DNA of 64,000 bases from NCBI GenBank assembly GCA_013399855.1, contig VXAY01003218.1:1310737-1374736 (forward strand). Reading direction: 5' to 3'. Numbering within the stretch: position 1 is the stretch's first letter; each line of letters begins with the position of its first letter. A program made the position numbers and the translations under genes. Shown here in pieces: positions 12,201 to 24,200 of this stretch. Below the pieces are notes generated by a model. The model saw only the letters and a program-made list of their open reading frames with translations. It searched no databases and was not told the DNA's origin. Origin of the DNA: Oxyruncus cristatus (taxonomy: Eukaryota; Chordata; Aves; Passeriformes; Cotingidae).

Positions 12201-15200
12201 GGAGGGAGGGAAGAGGAGATTATTTGTCTGTTCTTGGCCCTGCTGATTGGGCAGACTGGCTTGTTATTCTGTTGAGAAGCGGGTGAAGATGCTGACTCTG
12301 CGCTGTGTTTGTTCTCCCGCAGTTCGACCAACTATCCTGAACAGTGACCCCCAGCCCTCAGAAGTCGTGGTGACCCAGGGGAGTTCGGTCTCTCTGGAGT
12401 GTGAGGTGCAGGGCGTTCCAGAGCCCGCGGTGACGTGGCTGAAGGACGGGAGGGCCCTGGCTGGCGGCGGGGACGCGCTGCTCCTGCGCGGTGGCCGCGT
12501 CCTGCGGCTGGAGCGTGCCCGGCTCTCCGACACCGGCCGCTACCTCTGCCTGGCCTCCAACGTGGCCGGGCTGGCTGACAGCAAGTACCACCTCAGCGTG
12601 CATGGTGAGCCTGTGCTGGGGGCGGGGGCACAGGGACAGCTGCACCCACCCAAGGGTGTCCAAACAATTCTCGTGCAGCTCAGTGCATCTGCTGCAGGGG
12701 GGCAGTTCTGCCTGCAGCCCACTGCTGCGGTTTCAAAGGCAGTGTTATAAAAATCCAAATCCAGTTCTGTAAATCCTGAATATTTTAAAATCTTACCCCT
12801 CTCTCTATTAATATCAACCTGCCCCCCAGTGGCTTCATCTCCCAAGGCAACCAAGCTCTGGTACGATTTTGTATGATATTGGGTGAGTGTCATGGTGGAA
12901 GATATTTTACTGAGGGAAGCAGAAATTAGGTGTAACCAAGACCACCCTGCTAGTGGCCACTACCAGAGGGGTATTACCTGGGGACAGCCAGGACCACAGG
13001 GATCTAAGTATCAGGTTCTCTGATTTTACGCAATCAGAACACTTTCAAGATTGTACTTCCAGCGATAACTCATCAAGTTGGACTGGTGGCTTCAATCAGA
13101 ACATCACATTATCTTACAGCACCTGTAATGCTTTTGCAGATGACCTTATGCATTTCATCAGACATTGAATATTCATGTTCTACTGTGAGCACAGGAGTTC
13201 TTACGATTAAAAACAAGAGGCCAAAATTACTTACCAGTTTTATTCTTTGAGTATTTGCTGTGCTGTATTATCAAACTTGTGGGTAGTAAAGAGAAACTTC
13301 AAACCTCCTCAGTGCTGGAGGATATTGGTGAATTCTTGACCCCAGGCCTTACATTGTGAAGTATGAACTGTAGAGCTGCTTCCAAAGTGGAAATGTTCTT
13401 ATTCCTAGCAAAGAAAAGCTGAAGATTAATTTGTGGTAGTTATTTTAATAAGGGGTTGTTCTTTCCATGAGGAGATTCTGTCATAATTCTGTCAGTGTAG
13501 GAATTTTCCTCAATGTGTCATTTGATACTGGGAATTATACTTAATGTAGGCTGGACAGGACTGCTGTAACTGTTATTTGCTTTTAAGCCATAAAATAAAG
13601 GTGATAGATAGAATTTATTATTTCCATGCCACTACACAGTAAGAAATAGTCATTTTATGTAATACTAAATGTCTGTTCTGTAGCTCCTCACTTGCCAAGC
13701 CTAACTTGGCGTCAGTGAATTATAATTATGTTTTGTGAGCAAAGTTAATTTTGATTTGTTCTGAAGTGTGGCTTTTCTTTGGTCCTTTCTGTAGTTCCCC
13801 CAAGTATTGCTGGTTACCTGCAGATGCCTGAGAACGTCAGCGTCGTGGAGAAGAATCCCATCTCCCTGGTTTGCGAGGCCTCAGGAATTCCCTTGCCAGC
13901 AATAACGTGGCTCAAGGATGGATGGCCTGTCACCCTGAACGACTCGGTGCGAATCCTCTCAGGTACAAAAGCTGCAGTTATTTAAATAAAAAATGAAAAA
14001 TTGGCAAAGGGCTGAAGGGCCCTCTGCATCTACACCTGGAAGGAGGAGATTTGGTTTAATAATCTGTAATGAACAGGAAAGAAGAGAAATGGTTATTCAG
14101 TGCCAAGGTGTTACCTAAATGGGTTCAGATTGGCTGAATAGCTGAAAGTCGGTGCCTACTTTGGGTGTATGGGCCGAAGGCTGGTGGTGTGTGTGCTGTG
14201 ACATGGACCAAGGAGGCACAGTTTGGGCTCTTGGTGTGTGTTAGCACAGAGCTTGCTTCCAGAAACAGGTCAGGTGGCAACACCTCGCGGCGTTGGGAAG
14301 TGGAAGGACTTGCTTGGCAGCTGCCCTGAGGTTAAAAGGTTGGTTTACAGGAGGAAACTGAGCTGTAGCAGCCCCTGAGACAACAACCTGGGAATCAAGC
14401 AGGTGCCAACACATCTTATATTGCCTTCCCATGTGTTCAGGGATCAGCTTTCTGGGAATGTGTAGGTGTCCCTACCCGTGGCAGTTGGAACTGGGTGATC
14501 TTTAAGATCCGCTCCAACCCAAACCATTCCAGGATTCTATGAGTTAAGTATTTGGTAACAACGGAGATGTTTCTTTGAGCTTGGGTTCGCCACTCACAGC
14601 TAAAAATCTCATGAATGTAAGTTTTGATGGAGTTTCTGATACTCTGGCATAGCCACTATGCAAAGCCAAACCATCCTGCATCATGAACTCAGGAGGCAGG
14701 TAACGGAGCTGGAAGGTGTTTAGGAGCTCAGCCTGGATTTGAAGCTGAAATGTTTCAGGATTTTTTAATCAGTGGGACTTTTAATGTTGCATGTAGTCCT
14801 GCCCTCTGCTTTTCCATTTTTACATACAGCACGTGGAAAAGGAGTGGAGTGTGATTGTTATCCCTGTAAACCTGGCAGTGGGAGCTGGCTGCAGTCCTCC
14901 TCGTGTGAAGTTGCCATCAACACAAATAACATCTTCTGGGTGTGATTGTTTTTGTCCTGTCTGTGGGTTTCTACACCCACACCACAATCACCACCCCGAT
15001 CGCAGGTCGGGAGGGGGAGAGACAAAAGGCTGTTTATTGTCTCTGGATTTTGGCTGCTGGGGGAGCGGAGGGGAAACACGCCAGGACCGGCTTTGTTTGC
15101 CAGCAAACCTTGTGCTTCAGAAAACTACACGTTGTAGGAGTGAAGTGGAACCAGTGTGGCCCTTGGAACTTTATTTGTGCTTGTACATGCGTAAAAACCA

Positions 15201-18200
15201 ACAAAAATGCTCCTCTTCAACTAATTTAGGAGTTCAGTACTTTGCCAAAGCAAGGTTTTGGTTCTGTTGATTGAAAACATACTTGGCATTGCTGATAATT
15301 TCAATGTGTGGACACAGTGCTGGCAACTTTTAGCCAGCTAATTCAGATCCCAGAATCTCCTGAGCTGGAAGGGACCCACAGGGATCATCGAGCCCAACCC
15401 CCAGCCCTGCACAGAGACCCCAACAATCCCACCCTGTCCTGGAGATCGTTGTGCAGATACTGATGTTTCATTTTGTGATCCTTCCTGCATATCCTCTAGG
15501 GAAAAAAAAGGAAAAACATTCCTCTGTAGCCCACCTGCTCTCCTTGCAGCCCCTGCCCTAAGCTGCACACTGGCTTTAGGAAGGAGAGAAGCTTTAACTG
15601 AACTAAATATATAAAATCCTGTGCTCCCACACCACTGGGGGCCTCGGTGTGTTCTGGTGTGTGATACCAGGGCAAGCCCCAGTCTCCTGCAGGCATGTAC
15701 TTGCTTCATGTTGCTGCTTCTGGGTCCTTGTTCAGAGGGTGGATGGGAGAAGGGATTGGGGGACATGAGGCTGGAAGAACTGAGCCTTCCAGGCAGAATT
15801 CCTTGGGCGGAGGCACATCCATTAACCAGCCCAGCAGTTTCTCCGTTCCAAGCGCATGAGCAGGAACATCAGTTCCTGGGCTCTGTCCCAACAACGAGCC
15901 CCGTGGATGTGCCCATTTAGGATGTGGTGTATGGTGTGGGAATGCTAATGGCAGAGCTGCTGGCCAGAAACTGGGAAAGGCCGCAGGCTGGCCACCATCT
16001 TTGTTTTCCCACTCAAATGCTCCCTGAGGTTTGTTTTGCTGTTCCTCTGCCAAAAAAAGGCAAGAGAAGTTACTATGCCGTGGCAAAGCAAGGATATTCC
16101 TGGTCCTTTGGTCAAACATACTTGGAAATGTTATTCCTTTTAAACTAACATAACTGTGTGAAGGTGACCTGACAAGTGCTCTGCCACAGTGCTAAAAGGA
16201 TTCTGTTACCAGTGCTGTTATTACCTGTTATTATTATTGATGGCACAATTAATGCAAGTGCTGGAAGGGAGGAGCGGAATTTTGTTCCTCATTTATGTGT
16301 GTGAAAATATCTTTAAGGCATTTATAACATTAAGTGCTTATGAAAATAAATTTATTTTTATGTGTAAACCCCCCCCCCCTCCCGATGAGGCTTTACTGTT
16401 TTTCCTGTGTGTTCCCCTAGATTCTCAGTGTATAGCCAGGCACTCAGGTGAGGGCCACTGCTGCTGAAACGCGGTGTCCTGTCGCAGATTCCCGCCCACA
16501 AGTACCGGCGCCAGTCCTTCCCGCTGCAGACATCGCAGGTGTCTGCGGTCCTTGAGCTCCGCGTGCGGGTGCTTTGGGTGGGCTGGGAGCAGCCCGGACT
16601 GTGGAGATGAGCTGTGCCTGGCAGGGCAGGGCTGTGACGCTGGCCTGTTTGGGGTCCCCAGGAGGCCGGACGCTGCGGCTGACGCACACGGGCACGGCGG
16701 ACGCGGGGCGATACACGTGTGTGCTGACCAACGCTGCGGGGGAGGCCAGCAAGGACTTCCACCTCTCTGTTCTGGGTGAGTGCAGCAGCAGAGGGAGGTT
16801 TGTACGCTGAGGAGGAGGTCTTCTGTATACTTTGCTGGTATTTAAAGATGTTAAGGCCAAACATGCGTCCTTAAGGGAAAAAATAAGTGAATTTGAGGCC
16901 CTGGACAGAAAATTAGGCTGTACAGAGAAGTTTCTTCTACACAGAGTCGTAGAATCCCAGAATGGGTTGTGTTGGAAGGGACATTAAAAACCATCCCATC
17001 CCCCCCCCTGCCATGGGCAGGGACACCTCCCACTAGCCCAGGTTGCTCCAACCTGGCCTTGGACGCTTCCAGGGCTGGGGCAGCCACAGCTTCTCTGGGC
17101 AACCTGTGCCAGGGCCTCCCCACCCTCACAGGGAACAATTCTTTCCCAATCTCCCATCTAACCCTGCCCTCTGGCAGTGGGAAGCCATTTCCCCTTGTCC
17201 AGAGTCCCTCTCCAGCAATCTTGGAACCCCTTTAGGCACTGGAAGGCACTCTAAGGTCACCCTGGATCTTTCTCTTCTGCAGGATCAACAATCCCAACTC
17301 TAATACAGTGCAAACCTTCAGTCAGTAGAGCCTTTGGTATCACAAAGGATACAGACCAGTGGGTTAGGGGGTGATCCTGCTGACATATTTAGGCTAGGAG
17401 TGGTCCAGCAGGCTCTTTAGAGGCTATTTGGAACCATTATTGTGTAATTTGGTCACATTGCTTAGTTTTAAAAAACAGTATGTTTCCCAGAAAGCAGAGT
17501 TTTTTGTTTTAGTAACTGTCTGTGGTTTTTATCAGCAGCTCTTAGGCCTGATGCAGGTGGTCTTGCAGAATTTCTGTGTGTAATTTTGTTCTAAGTTTCT
17601 TCTCCCTGAGGTGCTGAGCACCACCAGCCCCCCTTGCCTTCAGCTGACTTGGGCACGGTCAGCCTGTACATGATAACTCCCATTCATGTCAGTTCATGTT
17701 TATTTGATGAGCTCATGGAAGTGTAAGTGTGGTAGAATGGAAGAGATGGATAAACACTGGAGAGCATTCATTGTCTGAGTGTTTTCTTTGGAGGGTTTTA
17801 GTAGCAGGGTGTTCTTGAGGGTTCTGGGAACCTCTGTTGCATAGGCTTTGTTTGCCATGAAGAAAAATGCTCAGTGAAGCTGATTTCAAGTGGAAAATTC
17901 CGTTGTTCGATCTTCTCTTCCCTCCCCCCAAAATTCCTGTGTCTTTCTAGAGGAAAGTTACTGGAATGTGGGCTGATGGTGGCACAGAATCCTCACCACC
18001 TCACTGTCAGTGGGAACCGTACAGGGACATGCCAGGGGTTCTCTAGATTGTTGGAGGAGGTGCAACAGTTTGCAGGGAGAGCTTGGTGTAATAAGCACAA
18101 TATTTATGTATTTGAAAAAGGTTCAATATTTGTATATTTGAGAAAGGTTTGGTGTGGCTTTGCCGTGTTTTTGAAATTCATATGTGTTGACATATTACTG

Positions 18201-21200
18201 TATTATTTTGGGGGTAAAGCATGAGTTGCTGTGTTTGTTTATGAAGAGTAACATTTGGCCCAAATTAAGTCCTTAACTTTAGGATTTTAGATTATGTTTT
18301 GCCCCACCTGTTTCCTTCACTCCAGTTTGAGCCCTTCGTAAATATCAGGAATCTGAGATAACATTATTTTTCTCTGTTGATAGTGAATTCTGCATATTCC
18401 CATGATTCTTACTTTTATAAACCTTTGGCTTCCAACATAGTGCTAGATCACAAATACACTGCTGAATGTATTTTAATTCCTTTCCTTTTAGGTCTGCTAT
18501 CTGTGAAAGTTTGCATTTTGTAGGGTCAGTAAAGTATAAATCTGTCTCGTTAGTGTGGCATTTTTGTTAATAAACTTCCCAAAATCCCATGGAGACTGAG
18601 CTTGCTTTCTTATAAGTCTCCTCTTCTGCCTGTTATACTTCCTGTCTGCTTTGATTTGTAGTGCCACTTTCTTTTGGCCTGAATCTACACTGATGCCTCT
18701 ATTTGAAAGAAATTGCTGATCTCAGCTCTTAACCACTACACCTTAACAATCTGTCCTTCCCCATCCAAAAGCACATGTTGAGCAGGATTACTTGGAAGTG
18801 TCATCCAGGTCAGCCGTACATTTAGAGTTGCCTTGCCTGGAGTTGGCTGTTTTGGGGGTGGGATAGGTATTTTAAGGGTTTTCTCTTCCTTTTCCCTAGA
18901 GAAAGGTCATTTGTACCACAGCAAGGTGCCTTTAGACCAACACAGTTTGTTTATTCCTGCATGGAATTAGCTGTATTTGCATGAAACACAGGTGTGTCCT
19001 TACACAGCACCCACTTGTTGGAAATCTCTTGTATTGCTCTTTGGTTTTTATGACAGTTACTGTACAACCAAACACGAACAGTGGCGAGTTTGTTTTCCAC
19101 ATCGGGGATTCTCAGGCTGATCCCTCCTACCGGGATCACCAGGCAGCCCGTGGTGTTTCAGTGTAGCGAGTGACACGTGCTGCTGTGTGTTCCTGCTGTT
19201 TGCAGTGCCTCCGGGGATCCTGGGGGAAAACCAACTGGAGGATGTGAGAGTGAAAGAGAAGCACGGAGTTACCCTGACGTGTGAAGTCACAGGTAAAAGA
19301 ACGCTCTGTTACTGACCTTGGCTCACCAAACCCATGGTGTCCATCACTTCTGGTGCTGAACAGCATCTTCTTCATGGCATTTGCAGTGGAGTGGAATTTT
19401 TAAATCTGAGATTTAACCCTGGCGCTTAGAGCAGGAGTAAGCACTCCTTGTAAAGGTTGTAGAAAATGGAACCAAGAGGGTAGTTACTGTGGTATTTCTT
19501 CTCTAAAAGCCTGTGGAATTTCAGAGGAGGTTCAAAGTCTTCAGAATGCACGTTCCAAAACATCTCCCTCCTCTCAGGGTGTGTTAAAAGGATACCTGAA
19601 ACTGTATTTTTGTGTTTCTCAGAAATCTTGGCATATCCTGGAGGTTGTATTTGCCGCTTTCTTTCCTGTGCTAAGGGAGCCCTGTGCCACAGATCAGCTG
19701 GCTGAAGGATGGGCAGCCTGTGCCTGAGGATGGAGACCACCGGGTTCTGTCTGGGGGGCGTTTGCTGCAGATCTCCAACGCCCAGGTCACCGACACCGGG
19801 CGATACACGTGTGTGGCATCCAACGCTGCCGGGGACAGGAGCAAAACCTACAGCCTCAACGTGCTGGGTAAGGACCTGGGCTGGCTCCTGCCGGGAACAG
19901 CCATCTCAGGAGGAAAGATAATCCCACTGGAGTTTTGTACTGCTTTACTGACAGCAGTGTGCAAGTCACCTGTCTGCAGTGAAAACTGTGTAGCTTAGGA
20001 ACTGATAAGTGATAGTGGTTCAATAGAAACACCAGTGCTGTGCCTCAGACAATACAGAGCTGGAAAATGGGGAACCATAACAGGATATCATCCCTATGGA
20101 ATGGGCAGGACAGCACAGGCTTATTGTGAGTCAAGCAAGGAACATCTGAAGAGCCCTGCAGATTGTGATCTCTGCAAAAAAGCTGAAACCATCTGCAGTT
20201 CTCTTTGTTTTTTTCCATGAGGCCTATTGCACAACCAAGAGCAAACAATGGCAAGTTTGTTTTCCACAGACTGGTTTCCCAGGCTCACCCCTCCTTCTAG
20301 GATCATCAAGCAGCAGCTCTGCCAGCTGCTGCACAAGGAGTGGTGGCTGGATTCCTGGTGACCTGTGCTTGACAAAGGAACAGGGGGATGGATTGCACTG
20401 ACTTGGGATCACTGCTGAGTTCAGGACAAAACATTAAAGCAGCTGAGTGTTGTGTGCCGCTGGGCTTCAGTACTCCTTGTAGGAATGCCTCCCAGCTAGC
20501 TGAGGCTGCAACCAGATTCCTGTACTGACCAGGGACCAGAAAATTGGCTGGTCAGAGAGGCCCTTCCTGTGGCTAATGATTTGTTGTTCCTAGTGGCTCC
20601 AAGCATCGTGGGTGCAGACAGCCAAGGGAATGCAGAAGGTGTCACTGTCATCCTCAACAGCCCCACCTCCCTGCTCTGTGAGGCTTATTCCTACCCTCCA
20701 GCTACAATCACCTGGCTGAAGGATGGGAATCCCTTAGAATCCAACAGAAATATCCGCATTCTGCCAGGTAAACTTCTTGTTGTTATTGAGAAATAGCATT
20801 ACATGTTACTCTTTTAGTGTTTTTGTTTTCTGTTAGACACTTCTGTGAAAAATCAAAGGAATATATATTTCTTTAAGTGCAATGCACTAGCACAGGTTGC
20901 CCAGAGAAGCTGTGGCTGCCCCATCCCTGGAAGTGTCCAAGGCCAGGTTGGACGGGGCTTGGAGCAACCTGGGCTGGTGGGAGGTGTCCCTGCCCAGGGC
21001 AGGGAGTGGAACTGGGTGATTCTTAAGGTCCCTTCCCACCCAAATCATGTTGTGAATCTATGTTTGTACTTTTGTAGCACTTCCCATTCCAGTATTTTTA
21101 AGTGCTTCACAATTAACTGATTATTTATTTGTATTTTATTTGTTCTCAGGTGTTTATTCTTTTGTTCCATAAAGCCAAGTGATGGCAAAATTCATATGAG

Positions 21201-24200
21201 TTAATAATGAATATAAATAACTTGCAATAAAGTGTGGAAATTAGAGGGACAAAGATATAAATGACATCATTAGTAAATAGAATGAGGTGACATTTTGCTA
21301 AGTTGTTAATAGTTGACCGTTTTAAATGTGTGGAGTAACTCTTGCCTGGCACATCCATGGAGGTGCAAAACTGGAACAAGCTTCACTGGTAACTCTGGAG
21401 TAATGTAGATGAGCAAGTCCTTTAGCCTTGTTAACTACAAGTGCTCAGAGGAAGAATGAACCCTGTCTAAATATCTTCAAGGAGTTTCGTGTACAGAACT
21501 ATGTTAACAGATTTTCCAACAGGAGCTGTGATCCACAGCACTTCCCTGAATTATGCACTCCTTTGGTACACATGGTGGTGAGCAGACAGGGTTTCCTGCT
21601 CATCTAAGGGTGCAGTTTGGACCAAAGGGTTGGGAATACACTGCAAAAAGTGTTTAAATAGTTGGGAAGCGGGAGAAGGTGCTATTAAAGCTTGGTGTCT
21701 CTTGGCAGGTGGGAGAACCCTGCAGATCCTGAGTGCCCAGGAGGACAGTGCTGGCACATACACCTGTAGAGCCACCAATGAGGCTGGAGAGACCTCAAAG
21801 GACTATGAAGTGAAAGTCCACAGTATGGAAATACCTTCATTTTTTTTAATTTCTTTTTTTCTTTTTTTTTCTTTTTTGTTTGTTTGTTTGTTTGTTTGTT
21901 TTGTTTTGTTTTTCTTCATTCTTCTGTTTCCCCCATTGCACTGTTCGTGTCCTGGTGAATACAAAGTTTTCCATTAGTGGCTTTGTTCAGCAAACATCTG
22001 CATTGGCCCGTGGCATTGCTGGAGGAGAGGCATTAGAAAAGTTTGGTGTTGCATCTTTTGCAATGCTGCTGTTGGGCTAAAGGCCTTTGTACCACCCAGG
22101 GGAGGATATGTGAGAAACACTCAACTCCAGTTTCTTCTGGAATGCTGTTTTTGGTACTGATTTTCAGATCAGACCAGTGCAACACAATGGGAGAAGTGAG
22201 CAGAGACTCTCCTGAGCACAGAAACTGTTTTAGAAGAGCAGTAGGGGAGGGAACCCGTAACACCTATTGGGAGGCTTTCCTGAGTACCATGAAACAGGAG
22301 GGTACTGTTTTTATATCCTTCCATAAAATTCCATATGCACAAAAGCTTTCCCTTTCCAGGTTTCCTGTCAGCACATTGTCCTTTGAGCATCTGTGCCTAA
22401 TACTCAATTTTAATGCTCAAACTCTTCATTATAAGCTCAGTCAAGCATGGTTTTTACCTTTTTTTCTAATTTCCTAGTCTGAATTGGAGTTGGTTTGCCC
22501 CCTTACAGTAACCATACTGTTATTTTAATTACACTAAGTCCCTAATAAGGCCCCATTGGATTTGGAATAATGAGAAGATGACAAAAGAGTTCATTATTGA
22601 AGCATAGTTATGTAGCAACTTAAAGCCCCCCAGCCCCAAATGCCACTGCAACTGTCAGTTATTAAGGTTCTGTAAGCATTAGGGAGAATTTATAATTTCC
22701 CATTGGAAAAAAAAAAAAAGAGTGGAAAATGCTTTGAAAGCATCTAAAATAATTTAAAAGATATTATGAGACCAGGCTGGGGGGTAGCTGAACAATTCTG
22801 AAATGTTCTAGGAAGCAACATTTTGCAACACTGGGATTTCAGTGGAGTGGAAATGTTGAGTTTTGACCAGCTACTTTGAGTGTGGACTTCAGTTCAAACA
22901 TATGTTTCTGGGAACGTTAGTTTCCATGAAAATGCTTTTTAGTGATTACAATAGCCTGAACTTCATGGCGTTGAAGCCAGGCACGTAATGAAGTGCTGTA
23001 GTTAGGTAAGCTGTAGTCAGGTTTGCATGTTTAAAAGTGTTGAACACAGTTTTATATATTCTTACATATAATAAATGTACTAAAAATGGTTGAAAATACA
23101 TATATTTATCTTTATATATAGAAAAGTAAGAATTTGGCTGTGGGCAAGAGGCAGTTGATATAAGGGGACTTGCTTTCCCTTTGTCTGGTTAATTCTGAAC
23201 CGCTGCAGCAGACAGTAAGTCAGAACAGTCTCTCCCTTTGTTTTTGTGCAGTTCCCCCCACCATTACCAGAGGGGATGTCTCAGGGACAGGGCTCTCTCC
23301 CAAGGAAGTGAAGATCAGAGTGAACCACAGCCTGACCCTGGAGTGTGAAGCTCAGGCCGTTCCTGCTGCTGCCATCAGCTGGTACAAGGACGGACAGGCC
23401 AGTCACAACCTTCCTTCCTTCCCAGGGGGATTTTGTACAGCACAGCTTGTATTCCCTGGCTCTGTTCATGAGCAGCCAGGGGGTGGAGCAGCTCACTGGC
23501 ACTTCCCACCCTCCTGCTGGCAGCATCACTCCTCACACATCTGGGGGTGTTTGCTGAGGGCCAGGCCCCTGCCAGTCCACATCCTTGCTTTTTTTTGGGT
23601 GCCTGGCAGTACCCTGAGACACCAGTGCTGGAGTTTCCAGGCCTTCCACTGGCCTGTGCTATGAAGAGGGCAGGCCCTGCCTGGCAGGAGCATCCCATGT
23701 GTGACCACGAGTCCCTTGGCTGTTGTGTAAAGCCTGCAGGCTGTGTTACAGATGGTTCCCTCAAGTGCTGCCCTTGCAGAAGTTGCAGAGAGCCTCCCAC
23801 TTGGTGCTGGCAGGGCTGACAAAGCCACAAGAGCGTGCGGCCCCTCCGTGAGGGCGAGGCGCGAGTCCTGCCGCACACGGCTGGGGAGGGCAGGGCCGCA
23901 GGGCCCCACTCCAACACGGATAAACAAAGAGGCAGAAACAGTGCAACTCCTCTGAGAAAGGAGAGTGTAATCTCTTACTTTAGCTCTTCTTGGTAGGGCA
24001 ACCATCGTGCACCAGCAATTCCTGTATTTACCAAACTCGTGGAAACAGCCTGGAGTCACAGGGAGGCTGTGTGTACACCCTCGGGTTCATTCAAGCATGC
24101 ACTGTAATTCCAGGATCTCCTGGGAGTACTGAATGGATTGCCAAGGAAGAATTATGTTGGAGGGGTTGAGAGGTCCCTAAAAGCAGTGGCTCTCCACAAC

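Larger units (their letters stand above)
13963..16661. other. Intron within Ig 5 (2699 nt)
   Basis: Holds CR1 pieces at 14462-14545 and 15346-15450 and a C-run at 16369-16379. The GC-rich stretch just before the exon at 16662 is open in frame but is not Ig-like. Confidence 0.7.
16776..19205. other. Intron between Ig 5 and Ig 6 (2430 nt)
   Basis: Holds an antisense CR1 at 16943-17301 and one copy of an unclassified direct repeat at 19036-19145. The rest is unique and AT-rich. Confidence 0.7.

Noticed and set aside
16464..16661. Possible upstream extension of the exon at 16662
   Set aside because: Several ag sites and an open frame exist, but only the acceptor at 16661 gives ILSGGRTLRL with the previous exon and a normal domain length.
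23375..24059. Overlapping minus-strand open frames of 177 and 180 codons
   Set aside because: They lie in GC-rich intron and in the complement of a confirmed exon, with no recognisable domain.
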